A stretch of DNA of 64,000 nt from Streptomyces olivochromogenes (GCF_021538895.1 NZ_JADDRL010000035.1:1-64000), one strand, 5' to 3'. Shown: positions 1 through 9,630, numbered from the stretch's first letter. Translations and numbers: made by a program. Notes: a model not told the origin generated them from the letters alone.

Positions 1-422
1 GCATTGCGCCTCCCGCGTGCACGCGAATCCCCTACCGGCATACGAACCGGGCGAGTGCGGAGCAAGGGATCATTCGATGACGCATCGTGCCAGCGGGTGC
101 GGCCGCCCGTCCGCACCCCGGACTCGGGTTCCGCCCGAAGGGACGAAGCCGAAACGTTTCCCAAGCCGGCGGGAAGGCACTCAGCCGCGGGTGAGCGTGA
201 AGGCTCGACCATCCAGGAAGCGGCCGCTGGAGAGGTCCCGTCGCTGGTCCGCCGCGATCGTCGACCGTCGCGGCCGCCCCTCGGCGGCGGGATGGAGCAC
301 TGCCTCGCAGATCTCGCGTCGCAGCTCTCCCCTGCTCGGGTCCGCTCGGCCTGAGGCCCGCATCAACCCCTCCGACACGGCGCTTTAGCATTCCCGCACC
401 TGGGAGGACCTGAGCACCGAAG
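1..422. other. no convincing gene
   Basis: High-GC DNA with open frames on both strands, but none has a Shine-Dalgarno-supported start or a recognisable domain. I see nothing I can name here. Confidence 0.5.
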
Positions 423-644
423 TTGTCCAGCCGGGCCACTTACCGTGCACGGTCACAGCCCGCTGACAGGCCGGCGGACGACGGGCCGGGTGAGGACGAG
501 GCTGCCGAGCCGGAGCTGTGTGACTGGTGCGGCGCCGTGATCGGGAACGGCGCCGGGCTGTGTGCCCTGGTCAGGGACTCTTCCGTCGTCCATGCCCACG
601 TTCCGACCAGATCGCGCGACGTGTGGTTCACCACAGCAAGTTAG
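423..644 (+). pseudogene. possible remnant of a small CxxC protein
   Basis: A 73-codon frame contains ELCDWCGAVIGN followed by LCALVRDSSVVHAH. This resembles the N-terminal zinc-knuckle part of short Streptomyces proteins of unknown function. It then runs into unrelated sequence (DVWFTTAS) and stops, and no ribosome binding site is evident, so a truncated fragment is more likely than a working gene. Assignment is by eye only. Confidence 0.3.
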
Positions 645-650
645 GTTGCG

Positions 651-665
651 CACAATTAAATTGCA
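651..665. promoter_or_regulatory. OhrR/MarR-type operator upstream of catalase-like gene
   Basis: CACAATTAAATTGCA contains the perfect AT-rich palindrome CAATTAAATTG (653-663). This closely resembles known OhrR operators (TACAATTAAATTGTA in Bacillus) and stands out in GC-rich DNA. It lies about 46 bp before the catalase-like start, consistent with peroxide-responsive repression. No ohrR gene is present in the window. Confidence 0.5.
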
Positions 666-710
666 CACTAGCGTCTGGGGCAGGACACCACGACACAGGA
701 AGGCGGCACC

Positions 711-1823
711 GTGAACCCCATACGCTACGAGGACTACCGCCCCACTGAACGCTCCACCTACCAACAGGAGTTGGACGAAGTTGTGAAGCAGGTGGCGCGC
801 CGCACCCGCTCCTCCGTGGAGCGCCAGCCCGTCGGCCGCGCCATCCGTACGGCCCACGGAAAGACCTACGGCCTCCTCAAGGCCATGGTCACCGTTGGTG
901 ACAACACCGGCTTCTACCGCCAGGGCATCTTCGGCCGCCCAGCCGTGTACGACGCCGTCGTCCGCTACTCCAACGGCCTGGGTCATCACCGCCCCGACCA
1001 CCAACTGGGTGCGGCGTGCGGCATGGGCATCAAACTGTTCGGCGTTCCCGGCCCTTCGCTGTTGGACGACGAACGCGACAGCGGCACCTTCGATCTCAAC
1101 CTCATCAACAACGAGGTCTTCTTCGCGAACACCGCCTATGACTACATGGTCATCGAGGACCTGTTCGCCGAACTGCCCGAGGCGCTGGTGGACCCAGCCC
1201 GCCGCAAGACCTGGATGGCGGAGTTCCTGACCCGCCGGGGAACGCTCACCGATCCTGACAGCTGGCTGTGGGACGAACTGCTCGCCATGCTGTCGTTCAC
1301 CACTGTCCCGCGCAGGAACCTGCTGTCGTACACCTACAACAGCATGGGCGCCTTCCGGTACGGCGACCACATCGCCAAGATCCGTACCGTGCCGACTGCC
1401 GCGTCCCTGTCTGCCCTCACACACCAGATCGTGGACGTGCGCGCGGACAACGAGGCATTCCGCCGCACCCTGGTGGCCGAAGCCGCAGAGCGAGACCACT
1501 CCTTCGAGCTCCAGGTCCAGCTCAACACTGATCTGGTCCGGATGCCGGTGGACAACACCTCCGTGAAGTGGCCCGAGGACCTGTCGCCCTGGGTGACGGT
1601 CGCCCGGGTGGATCTCCCGCGCCAGGACGTCGGCGGCAACGACAACCTGGCGGCCGCCGACACCACGTCGATCACGCCCTGGCGATCGCGCGAGGAACAC
1701 CGGCCCATCGGCGAGATCCAGCGGGTGCGGCAGGAGGTGTACCGGCGCTCGTCCATCGAACGCCACCGCATGAACGGACAGGATCGGCGCGAACCGGCCG
1801 GCAGTGCGGAACTGCTGGGCTGA
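711..1823 (+). CDS. catalase-family heme protein
   Basis: A 370-residue protein of the catalase superfamily, shorter than a full catalase (about 480-750 residues). Visible family features are the segment around VVRYSNGLGHH (residues about 83-93) and GMGIKLFGVPG, corresponding to the catalase RYSN/D...RG-A-K region. Near the C-terminus is EEHRPIGEIQRVRQEVY, the usual W-EHRP-G-INR-R--VY signature. The GTG start is backed by GGAAGGCGG 7 bases upstream; a plausible OhrR-type operator lies upstream. Likely role is peroxide or hydroperoxide turnover with heme; many short homologues are annotated only as catalase-like. A hairpin follows at 1976-2011. Confidence 0.75.
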   Translation: MNPIRYEDYRPTERSTYQQELDEVVKQVARRTRSSVERQPVGRAIRTAHGKTYGLLKAMVTVGDNTGFYRQGIFGRPAVYDAVVRYSNGLGHHRPDHQLGAACGMGIKLFGVPGPSLLDDERDSGTFDLNLINNEVFFANTAYDYMVIEDLFAELPEALVDPARRKTWMAEFLTRRGTLTDPDSWLWDELLAMLSFTTVPRRNLLSYTYNSMGAFRYGDHIAKIRTVPTAASLSALTHQIVDVRADNEAFRRTLVAEAAERDHSFELQVQLNTDLVRMPVDNTSVKWPEDLSPWVTVARVDLPRQDVGGNDNLAAADTTSITPWRSREEHRPIGEIQRVRQEVYRRSSIERHRMNGQDRREPAGSAELLG

Positions 1824-1975
1824 CCTGCGCGGTTCGCCCCCCGCTGTCTGGCACGGACCCCTTCCGGGTCTGGGTCGGCCCATCCCGTCGGCTGCAGGCC
1901 TGCTGCTTCGGCGGGCTGAGCCTCGTGCGTTGCGCGGTGATGATCCGCTTGCCCCGGGAGGAACGGCACCCTACG

Positions 1976-2011
1976 CTCACGGGCATACCGACTGGATGGT
2001 ATGCCCGTGAG
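1976..2011. terminator. perfect 14-bp stem-loop
   Basis: CTCACGGGCATACC (1976-1989) pairs perfectly with GGTATGCCCGTGAG (1998-2011) across an 8-base loop. There is no T-run. It lies between the catalase-like gene and the broken end of the phosphotransferase pseudogene, so it may be a hairpin terminator or a rearrangement scar. Confidence 0.45.
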
Positions 2012-2019
2012 GGCGGGGC

Positions 2020-2625
2020 ACGCCGCGACGAGCATGCCGACGTGGCCGTCGGCCCGATCCACCGAAGGAGCAGCCCGAGATGGAGCAGGGTGGCGTTACG
2101 GGTGAGGTTGGCGGCGTGGAAGTCGCCGTGTGCGCACTCCCATTCCGTGACCTCGGGTGCTGGGTGGCCGGTGTACTCGGGGACGGCGCGCGCGATCCAT
2201 TGCGGCCTGACCGCGGTGCGGTCGGTAGGGGTGGCCGCGATGGCCGTCAGGGACGTGCGGATGGTCTTGAACCATGCATCCGAAAGGTCGAGTTCGGCGC
2301 GGAGTACCGGGTCTGGGGAGAGCACGGGTTCGTCGATGTAGGAGGTCAGTTCGGCGCGGTAGGCGTAGCCGCCGGCGGTGAAGTCGTACAACGAGTGGAG
2401 CGTGGGCTTGCGGGCGGTCGGGAAGGCGGTCGCAGCCTTCTCGGTACCTTCCCAGAGTTTCCCGCCGGCTTTGTCGGCGGGGACGGACAGCAGACGCAGC
2501 CAGCTGGCACCGTGGTCAGGGTGGTCCGCGCGCCGGCTGAGGGTGCGGCCGTGCAGCCCCAGACGGGCAGGCCGCTGGTGGTGGCGCCGAGCGTGGCGGC
2601 CACCTGCTCGAACGCGGCCGTCATT
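2020..2625 (-). pseudogene. aminoglycoside-phosphotransferase-like pseudogene
   Basis: Reading leftward on the minus strand, one frame starts MTAAFEQVAATLGATTSGLP. It then continues, after a +/-1 frame change near 2540, in a second frame containing the part around LYDFTAGGYAYRAEL and the kinase catalytic-loop motif AHGDFHAANLT. Known family members read HGDFHWANL followed by LLDWEGWG (the DFG-equivalent Mg-binding segment). Here that segment is missing: the frame degenerates after HAANLT, close to the stem-loop at 1976-2011. With a frameshift and a lost C-terminal lobe, a working kinase is not expected. It follows another partial frame (2641-2865) with almost no spacing, so both probably came from one operon. 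Confidence 0.6.
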
Positions 2626-2640
2626 CGCTGGGTGTCGTCG

Positions 2641-2865
2641 TCAGACGGGGGTGGCGAGTACATCGAGGACCGTCCGTAGCGTGTGGAACGGGATCGCGGG
2701 CGCACCGGTCACGGCGAGCGCGTCCTGCCCGTGTGCCGCCCGGCCAGTGGACAGCAGCACCTTTGCGCGCAGGTCGGCGATGTGGTGGGGGTCGGCCGGA
2801 ACACCCCCGCTCCCGCGGAGAGGACCGCGCCACCTGATCGACGTACGAGCCGGATCCCGGCTCAC
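2641..2865 (-). pseudogene. unknown C-terminal fragment upstream of the phosphotransferase remnant
   Basis: The minus-strand frame ends ADLRAKVLLSTGRAAHGQDA...LDVLATPV and stops just before the phosphotransferase-like frame begins. The conserved-looking stretch starts only about 50 codons before the stop and no good start is visible, so I read it as the C-terminal remnant of the preceding gene in a decayed operon. I do not recognise its function. Confidence 0.35.
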
Positions 2866-2911
2866 CTCCGTTCGCGCAGAGGAAGCAGTGAGCGACCCCG
2901 GAGCGACTCAA

Positions 2912-3341
2912 GGGCTCACTTCCGCTCGTCCGGAGGCAGTTGCTTCAGCAACAGGGTTGGGGGCCTTTGCGGATGACCTCAGCAGAGGCTGCTTGCACGA
3001 GGTAATGAGCTGCTATGTCAGGAAGTACGCGGTCACTGGCGTACGAGGCCGCTCTGAGGGTCGAGGCTGAGGGCCGCTGGCCTACTGGCTGCGGGTCGGC
3101 TGCGCCTGGAGACTGCTGCCGCACCACCTACCGCCCCGGCAGACGGTGTGCCAGTACTGGCGGCAGTGGCAACAAGAACGATGTTGACCCCGGTGCGCGA
3201 CCGGGTACGGCTCGGGCGTAATCCCACCCCCAGCGCGGGGATCGTGGACAGCCGAGCGTCCGGCCCAGCGAGCGCCGCGCGGCCTGCACGGCTACGACGG
3301 CGCCATGGGCTGTCAGCGACCCTCGCCGCTACGCTGCCGCC
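2912..3341. other. intergenic, nothing recognised
   Basis: Short overlapping frames without ribosome binding sites or domains. It should hold the promoter of the SUKH gene. Confidence 0.4.
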
Positions 3342-3986
3342 ATGACCGAGGAGATAGCGGCACGGCAAGTCACGGACGCATGGCGGCGGATCGAGGCGTG
3401 GCTTCGTGAGCATGCGCCCATGACGCAGGCGGCCCTGGGTCCGGGCGCGAGCGCAGAGGAGATTGCAGCCGTGGAGGCGGCGTTGGGGGTCGCCGCGCCG
3501 GCGGAGCTGCGGACGCTGTGGGGACTCGTCTCGGGCGGCAACGTCAACGGCGGCGGCTTCTGGCTCGATAATCGCTCCCTGATGCGTCTGGACGACGTCA
3601 TTGAGGTGTACCGGCGCAAGATGGAGTTCCAGGCGGAGACGGAGCAGGAATACGCGACACCTGGTGTCCCGGGCGAAGAGGACATCGTCGTATGGCAGCG
3701 GCCATGGATCCCCGTCTTCTCCTTCGGTGAGGAGGACACCGTTCTGGGCACATATCTCGACAGCGCGTCGGGGCTGATGTGGCACTGGTCCAAGTACGAG
3801 TACCTCTTGCCGGACGGCACCAAGCCGCAGCACTCCCTGGTGACCTACCTCGAAGAGATCGCGGACAGCTTGGAGACTCCGGCGCTCGCCATCGAGGGGA
3901 CGCCTGGTCTGCTGGACGGCCGGCTCGTGTGGCTGGACAGTTCCCTGGACGAGGACGAGCAGCGTCGGTGGCGTCCGCTGGCGTGA
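3342..3986 (+). CDS. SMI1/KNR4 (SUKH) family protein, probable immunity protein
   Basis: A 214-residue protein with the SUKH signature. It has an N-terminal helix (DAWRRIEAWLREHAP), the GASAEEIAAVEAALGVAAPAE segment typical of the fold entry, LWGLVSGGN, and a central FSFGEEDTVLGTYLDSASG. SUKH proteins are commonly immunity proteins that bind nuclease toxins. The next gene, convergent and separated only by a shared terminator, encodes a secreted protein with a NucA/NucB-type nuclease domain. This supports, but does not prove, a toxin-immunity pairing. The ATG start has no clear Shine-Dalgarno sequence. Confidence 0.8.
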   Translation: MTEEIAARQVTDAWRRIEAWLREHAPMTQAALGPGASAEEIAAVEAALGVAAPAELRTLWGLVSGGNVNGGGFWLDNRSLMRLDDVIEVYRRKMEFQAETEQEYATPGVPGEEDIVVWQRPWIPVFSFGEEDTVLGTYLDSASGLMWHWSKYEYLLPDGTKPQHSLVTYLEEIADSLETPALAIEGTPGLLDGRLVWLDSSLDEDEQRRWRPLA

Positions 3987-4002
3987 GTGGCTGCAACGCA
4001 AA

Positions 4003-4027
4003 GAAGGGGCCCACGACGGGCCCCTTC
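4003..4027. terminator. bidirectional terminator between SUKH and nuclease genes
   Basis: GAAGGGGCCC (4003-4012) pairs perfectly with GGGCCCCTTC (4018-4027) over a 5-base loop. It lies between the convergent stop codons at 3986 and 4041, with short T/A tracts at both ends. Confidence 0.85.
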
Positions 4028-4040
4028 TCGCGTTCACCGG

Positions 4041-6089
4041 CTATCCGGTCTTCTTCCAGGTGCAGGTTTTGTCTGCGCCCTGGCAGTGGGCGTAGCCGGG
4101 GAGGTTGACGAAGTATCCATCGTTGTCGAGCAGGCGCCATTTGGCGACAGGGAGTTTGCTGAACGCTTTCTCGTTCTGGGTGGAGTTGATTGCGGCCCTG
4201 CCACAGCGTTCCTTGCCCGACGGGCCGCGCGTGGCCGTACGGGTGTCGGCGAAGAGACCGAACTCGGTGTTCCCGTTGGTCATGCGGTCCGTGAAGTACT
4301 GGGCGCACTGGTCTCCGCGGGAGACCTGGTTGACCCCGTCGGGGAACCCGCCCGATTCGTGGGTGGACGCCATGGCGTATTCGTCGCAGTCGGTGGCGCC
4401 GACGGAGCTGTCCGCCGTGTGTTTCTTCCACGACGTGGGACAGACGACCTTGCGGCTGTCGTCCGTCGTCCAGGGGTCGCCGTTGGAGTTCTTCACCGTC
4501 GTGTCGGGACCCAGGTAGTGCAGCAGGGAATCCCAACGGCGTGCGCCGGCGTGGTCGGGAAGGCGTTCCTGCATCAGCCAGTAGTACGCGCCGGCGGCTG
4601 GGTACAGGTTGGTGTCGACGGTGAGGGTCGGGTGGAAGTAGGTCAGTGTGCAGCCGGGCTTGGCACCGGCAACGAGAGTGTCGCAGCGGGGGGCCAGTTC
4701 CCGCACTCGGGTGTCACCGGAGGTGCCGAAGTTGGCGGTGGCGGGGTTTCCGCCAGCTCCCACCGTGGCCGTCACGTCCCAGCCGAGGTCGATCTGCTTC
4801 TTGCCGGAACCGACCCACTTCGTCAGCGCCGTGCCCCACCTGCGGTCGTACTGCGAAGTCGTCTGAGTGACCCAGTAGGCCGAGCCGCCGGTGTCGGTCC
4901 CGTTGTCGTCCGTCCATTTCGGCGGGGTCTGGATGCACTCGTCGTCGCAGGAACTGGCCACCTTCCAGTCCATCTTCACGTCTTCGAGTTGGGGATCGAT
5001 GTACGTGGGCTTGATGAGAATCTGCTGGTCGAACTCGGCGAAGTCGCTGCCGGACTCGGTCTTGGTCGGGTACGCCTTGACGCGCTGCTCAAACTCGAAA
5101 TTGGCGTACCCCAGCGCGGGCTTTTCCGGGTCGGTGTCGGTGAAGATCAACTTCCCGCTCCCGATGCTCTTCAGACAGGCGTCGCTGCGGGTCATGTAGT
5201 CCGCCCCGGACTGCTTGTCCTCGCACCACGGGATCAACTCCGCCTTGGGAACAGCCGCGGCAATGCCCGGCCTGCGCGGGGTGAGGCTCTGCTTTTTTGA
5301 CGGCGGGGACAGTTCGATGCACAGCCGGTGTCCCTGGGCATCCGGCGCGCCGCATGAGCGCTTCTTCGCCGGCTGCTTGGCGATCGACCCGTCGGCGCGC
5401 AGCGTCGGCAGGGCCGGGCCCGGATCGGTGCGGGTGAAGGTCTCGGGGGTCTGGGTGGTCTGGTCGATCGTGGACGACGCCTGGGGCGCGGGGAACGACA
5501 TGTACGGCTCGATGCGGAACGTCGCCCACGGCGACCATTCGGTCTCGTACAGGCCGCCGTCGTAGGCATTGGTGTGGAACACGTAGGTCACGCCGGGCTT
5601 GAGCCTGCCGTAGTCGACCTGGGCCTGGGCGGGCTTACCGGAGGCGACATAGGGCGAGACGAGAACGCCGTAGGGGTTGGTGTCGGTCAGCTTGACCCGG
5701 TCCTTCGGCTTGCCGTCGGCATCCGCTGTCCAGACCTCGAAGGTGACGTCCACCTTGTCGCCGTCCGGATCGGTGGCGGTGTTTTGCAGCACCACCTCGG
5801 GTGCGATGACACGCCACGTACTGCCGGACTTCTTGAACTGCGGTCCCGCCGAGGGGTTCTTGCCCGAGGTGGGGCGGCTGTTGGCGGCAAGAGCGGCACG
5901 TTCGGGACCGGCGGCCGGCCTGCTCGATGGCGGAGCGTTGGGATCCAGGTCCGAACTCGCTGCGGCAGTGGTCGAGGTGGCGGAAGCGGTACCGGCCGCA
6001 GCGAACGGCACGACCGCCAGCAGAACCGCGCCGAGAGCGGCGCGGGAGGAGAAGCGGCGGCCCGTCAGCCACCGTCTGGCTTTTCGCAC
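4041..6089 (-). CDS. secreted protein with C-terminal NucA/NucB-type nuclease domain
   Basis: A 682-residue exported protein. I place the start at GTG 6089 (MRKARRWLTGRR), preceded by GGGGAAGGA 11 bases away; a TTG at 6146 would add 19 residues. The N-terminus is twin-arginine/Sec-like: basic, then LGAVLLAVVPFAAAG and ATASAT-type cleavage sites. A central region resembles a fibronectin-like repeat (TATDPDGDKVDVTFEVWTAD). At about residue 567, DCDEYAMASTHESGG is followed by GDQCAQYF, matching the DCDEYPFAST core of NucA/NucB deoxyribonucleases. Cysteines are abundant, as expected outside the cell. The neighbouring SUKH gene suggests the nuclease is kept harmless inside the producer; an extracellular DNase with no competitive role is the alternative. 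Confidence 0.75.
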   Translation of the reverse strand: MRKARRWLTGRRFSSRAALGAVLLAVVPFAAAGTASATSTTAAASSDLDPNAPPSSRPAAGPERAALAANSRPTSGKNPSAGPQFKKSGSTWRVIAPEVVLQNTATDPDGDKVDVTFEVWTADADGKPKDRVKLTDTNPYGVLVSPYVASGKPAQAQVDYGRLKPGVTYVFHTNAYDGGLYETEWSPWATFRIEPYMSFPAPQASSTIDQTTQTPETFTRTDPGPALPTLRADGSIAKQPAKKRSCGAPDAQGHRLCIELSPPSKKQSLTPRRPGIAAAVPKAELIPWCEDKQSGADYMTRSDACLKSIGSGKLIFTDTDPEKPALGYANFEFEQRVKAYPTKTESGSDFAEFDQQILIKPTYIDPQLEDVKMDWKVASSCDDECIQTPPKWTDDNGTDTGGSAYWVTQTTSQYDRRWGTALTKWVGSGKKQIDLGWDVTATVGAGGNPATANFGTSGDTRVRELAPRCDTLVAGAKPGCTLTYFHPTLTVDTNLYPAAGAYYWLMQERLPDHAGARRWDSLLHYLGPDTTVKNSNGDPWTTDDSRKVVCPTSWKKHTADSSVGATDCDEYAMASTHESGGFPDGVNQVSRGDQCAQYFTDRMTNGNTEFGLFADTRTATRGPSGKERCGRAAINSTQNEKAFSKLPVAKWRLLDNDGYFVNLPGYAHCQGADKTCTWKKTG

Positions 6090-6653
6090 GAAAACTCGTG
6101 TCCTTCCCCGTAGAGTCTTCAAACACTTGTGCGAATACGCGTACAAGCACAGGACTGTACGAGGAGCGTGACGGGGACCTAAAGACGCTTTACAGCCATC
6201 TCACAGGCGCCCAACAGAAATCAGCCACGCAGTAGTACCCCAGTCAGCATTCGAATCCTGAGCTGGCAGTTCTCGTTGACACGTCCTGGTGGGGATGGCT
6301 GAAGCCGACTGCTGGCCTCCGGAGTTGGAGTCGTTGATCGCGCACGTGGCAGGCCGGTTCGGTGGATCGGATCTGCGGTGACGCATGTTGCATGCCGTTG
6401 TGGGGTTAGGCGTGGAGGTCGTTGCCGCGGGAGGCATCTCGTCCATGGACTGGAGCCGTTACAGCCTGGGCCGATTTCGATATCTGCTTCTTGAACACCG
6501 CGGCAGTGATCCGCTGCAATCCCTGGTCGCTGGCGCCCGCCAACTCCCTTGTCATGACTGCCTGTTCATCCATCGTGCCACCTCGCGGCCTTCAGTAGTC
6601 CCGTCCCGGTCCGCACGCCTTCGCGGACTGTGATGGTGCCCAGGCAGCAACCG
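6090..6653. other. intergenic, possible transposase scrap
   Basis: Mostly featureless. At 6295-6381 (+) a 28-codon frame MAEADCWPPELESLIAHVAG... looks like the first residues of an IS701-type transposase, then stops. No inverted repeats or remaining transposase sequence were found. Confidence 0.3.
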
Positions 6654-8024
6654 CTACTCGGCCGGAGTGTTCTCCGGGTGGCGTACGAGTCTGCGGATCT
6701 CCTTCTCCACCTCGTACCGGTTGAGGCGCTTGGTCCGGGCGTACTGGGTAATCGCGGACTGCGCGGCGTGTGCTGCTTCGAACCACACGCTCCGCTGCTG
6801 CCTGCGCTCTTCGTTGTCGGCCAGTTGCTGCAGCTTGACGTGCTCCGTGTCCGCGGCCTGCTGCAGCACGATCAGCGTGTCAGGCAGCCCCGTCTGGATG
6901 GCTGGGCCAGGCCGAGGCACGAGATCTGTTTCAGCGCTCGATGATGTGGCCGTACCACTGATTGCTTCGGTGGCAGGCGAGCGAGGTTGGGCGGGCAGCG
7001 GAGAGTGGAGCGTCGCAGGGCTTGGGGCCGCCGGCGGTGTGAGCAGCGGGGATGTGGTGGCGATTAGACCGGGGCGGCAGGTAGGCCGGTTTCGGCTGGC
7101 GCTGGCGGGAGCAGGTGCGTCGATCGCAGGCTCAGGGAGCTGGGTGTCGTCGCTGAGCAGGTCGTGGTAGCGGTCCTGATCGGTGTCGGTGACCCAGAAG
7201 CGGTGGAGCTTGGTGGGCGTGCGGAACTGGATGGGCACGATCGTGCCAGCGGCTGTTCGCCGGACCAGGACGTCGAACAGAACGTCCTTGGGAACAGGCG
7301 TGGCGTGTGCTTTGCCGCATCGGCGTACGCCATTGGGGCAGGGGTGCACGGCGTGGACGTCGCAGTGCCAGAAGTCCAGTTTGCGGAAGCCGGAGACGAC
7401 GCGCAGGTCGCCGCTTCTGGCAATGACGTAGGCGGGGAGGTTGTCGCTGCGGGTCCAATGAGTGTCGTGGCGTTGGGCGTAGTCGGAGCGGTCGGTGTGC
7501 CAGGCCGGGGTGATGCCGTTCTTCTCTGCCTTGGCGGCGCGGGCGCGGACACCGCACAGACCGTCGGAGCCGATGGTGGACAGCTGGACTTCCCAGCCGA
7601 TGCGACGGCCGTCGCTACCTTCGACGAGGGTGTCGGTCTGGATCCAGCTCCGGCCGGCTCGGGTGCGTACCTCGCTGTCGCCGTGGAAGCCGCCCTCCTC
7701 CGCCGCACGCAGGATCCGCTCCTGGTACGCCTTGTGCTCATCGCTCATGGGCACGACATGACGGGCTTCGTCCTCGCTGCGCTCGTGAACGGCTTCCCGC
7801 CGGCCATTACGCACACGAAGATGCATCCAGGCCTCGACACCCTGCTCCCGGCAGACGCCCCCGCACTGCAGCTCCCGCTCGTGCACGGGAGTGCGGAGCC
7901 GCCCGTGGTACCGGTCTATCCGGTAGATCGTCTCCCACAAGTCAGGAAACTCCGGGTGGTCAAGGTCGTCCTTGTTCAGGTCGATAAGAATCCGGAGCTT
8001 CGTGTGCCAGACGATATTGGCCAC
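6654..8024 (-). CDS. CoiA-like nuclease-domain protein
   Basis: A 456-residue protein. The N-terminal part holds CGGVC and a His/Arg-rich region. Next come RILRAAEEGGFHGDSEVRT, SWIQTDTLVEG and RRIGWEVQLSTIG. The last two form a D...E-x-Q core typical of the PD-(D/E)XK domain of competence CoiA-like proteins (D...EVQxS). Cysteines in WHCDVHAVHPCPNG and RRCGKA suggest a zinc site. The C-terminal 130 residues are low-complexity, ending in a charged helical tail. CoiA homologues process DNA during recombination or uptake in other bacteria; in Streptomyces the role is unknown. GTG start follows AAAGGGTGG. Confidence 0.6.
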   Translation of the reverse strand: MANIVWHTKLRILIDLNKDDLDHPEFPDLWETIYRIDRYHGRLRTPVHERELQCGGVCREQGVEAWMHLRVRNGRREAVHERSEDEARHVVPMSDEHKAYQERILRAAEEGGFHGDSEVRTRAGRSWIQTDTLVEGSDGRRIGWEVQLSTIGSDGLCGVRARAAKAEKNGITPAWHTDRSDYAQRHDTHWTRSDNLPAYVIARSGDLRVVSGFRKLDFWHCDVHAVHPCPNGVRRCGKAHATPVPKDVLFDVLVRRTAAGTIVPIQFRTPTKLHRFWVTDTDQDRYHDLLSDDTQLPEPAIDAPAPASASRNRPTCRPGLIATTSPLLTPPAAPSPATLHSPLPAQPRSPATEAISGTATSSSAETDLVPRPGPAIQTGLPDTLIVLQQAADTEHVKLQQLADNEERRQQRSVWFEAAHAAQSAITQYARTKRLNRYEVEKEIRRLVRHPENTPAE

Positions 8025-8265
8025 CCACTACCACCCTTTCTCGACAACTCCCGTCAATTTCACGGTAGGACGCGGCACTGACAACAAGTCAGGACATCGG
8101 CTCCCGCCGCAGTTGCGCCACCCCCGCTGCGCGCAGAGTCCGGCAGCATCGGGCCTGTTGCAGGCCGCATTCGCATGCGGGGTCTTCGGCCCCGGGTATG
8201 CGGCGACATACAGGTCTTCGCAGCTTGGAACGACCAGACTCCACCGGTGGGACCTGAGTGTCAGA

Positions 8266-9630
8266 TCAGCGGGAGTCAGGCGGGAGCGCACGGTCAAGGA
8301 AGTCGAGCCGGGCCTGACGAGGTAGCTGACTGTCCAGCCCAAGAGCGGTGCGGATGGACTGAGCGCTCACGTCGCGCGGGATGTCCAGCCGCCGCTCCGC
8401 ATCTCCGATGATCTCGCCGATGACGTCGTGGGCAGCAAGTGGGTGGTGCCGGATGAGCCAGTCGAGCATCTTCGCCACCGGCGTCACGATGCCGTAGAAG
8501 ATCGCCGGGTCGCTGTCGCCAAGGGACTCGTCGAGTTCCTTGCCGGCAGCGAACTCGTCAAGGATGGCATGCCGGATGGTGACGGCCAGGTCATGCGGGT
8601 CGATGATGCTGCCCGTGTTGTCGGCCACGCTCCAGGCCAGTTCATCTGCGACCTCGTGAACAGCGCTCTCGGTACGGAAACGCAGAGCCCAGCGCTTGCG
8701 CCAGTCCGGCCGCTCCCACAGAACGCCGAAGAACCGGCGGGCCAACCGCTGACGCAGCTCAGACAGGCCGACGGGGAGGTTGTCGTCGCTGGAGTTGAGT
8801 TTTGCAGCCGCGCTCTGAGGTGAGCGGTCACGTTCTTCCGCCCAGTCCTCGGCCACCGGGCGAGCCCAGAGGTTACGGCCGTTGATCGTGGCCTGAGGCG
8901 GGGGTACATCGCGCTGGTTCCGAGCGATGTAGGCGCGGAGCGTGGAGGCCGCGATGTTGCCAATCTGCGCCATCTCAGGCACTCCGATGAGCTGGTCGGC
9001 GGCGAGTTCCGGTGCGGACAGACGCACTACGCACGCTGACAGCGGCCGCGCGTCGCGAGGCCGGCGGGAGGCCCACATGGCGAGGTGGTCGTTCCAGGTG
9101 TCTGGAGGCGGCGCGTCCAGGTCGAAGTTGGCGACCTTCAGAAGACGACCGCCGTCGGGGTGGGCATTGTCGTCGAGCAGGTCGGCGGCTGTGATGGTGA
9201 TCGCCGCTTTGACGGGCCGGTGGTCGTATCGCTCACTGGGGGCGTCCCAGACCTGGTCGGGCCGGTGCCAGTTGGTTCCGTCCCACCAGTAGCCGCCCTG
9301 CCGGAACAGGAGTTGGGTTCCCCACCAGCTGCTGTGCCAGGGCGAGGCGTCATTGTCTCGCACCAGCAGAACAGTGCGGCCGTGCTCGGAGTGGTGGCGG
9401 ACGACCCAGGCCAGGTCCTGACGGATCGGGTCGGTCGTGAAGGCGAGCCAGGAGTCGTCCACGCTGCGCTCCCGGTCCCAACGGCCCCAGGTGCCGCCCT
9501 CTTCGTGACGTCCGATGGCTTCGATTGCGGCGGGGTCGTCGACCGGGATGTGCTCGTCGTCCACGAAGGGCAGGCCGGGGACGGGGTGGTCGGTGCGCAG
9601 GCCGTTGGCAACGGGTTGAAGGCGATGCAT
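8266..9630 (-). CDS. protein of unknown function with a helix-turn-helix-like segment
   Basis: A 454-residue protein starting MHRLQPVANGLR at ATG 9630, preceded by GAGGAG at good distance; upstream codons in the same frame are not needed. The first 130 residues are Trp-rich (WGRWDRERSVDDSW, SWWGTQLLFRQGGYWWDG). Around the middle, MAQIGNIAASTLRAYIARNQ followed by INGRNLW resembles the HTH plus wing of excisionase or MerR-like proteins. The remainder is helical. I do not recognise the family. An 18-bp palindrome sits about 28 bp upstream of the start and may be its own operator. Confidence 0.6.
   Translation of the reverse strand: MHRLQPVANGLRTDHPVPGLPFVDDEHIPVDDPAAIEAIGRHEEGGTWGRWDRERSVDDSWLAFTTDPIRQDLAWVVRHHSEHGRTVLLVRDNDASPWHSSWWGTQLLFRQGGYWWDGTNWHRPDQVWDAPSERYDHRPVKAAITITAADLLDDNAHPDGGRLLKVANFDLDAPPPDTWNDHLAMWASRRPRDARPLSACVVRLSAPELAADQLIGVPEMAQIGNIAASTLRAYIARNQRDVPPPQATINGRNLWARPVAEDWAEERDRSPQSAAAKLNSSDDNLPVGLSELRQRLARRFFGVLWERPDWRKRWALRFRTESAVHEVADELAWSVADNTGSIIDPHDLAVTIRHAILDEFAAGKELDESLGDSDPAIFYGIVTPVAKMLDWLIRHHPLAAHDVIGEIIGDAERRLDIPRDVSAQSIRTALGLDSQLPRQARLDFLDRALPPDSR

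Noticed and set aside
453..1883. 476-codon minus-strand frame
   Set aside because: Antisense to the catalase-like gene; no recognisable residues.
3987..5300. 437-codon plus-strand frame
   Set aside because: Antisense to the signal-peptide-bearing nuclease gene, which has motifs and a terminator.
6249..6262. TTCGAATCC resembling a tRNA T-loop
   Set aside because: No acceptor, D- or anticodon-stem partner could be folded around it; no tRNA found anywhere in the window.
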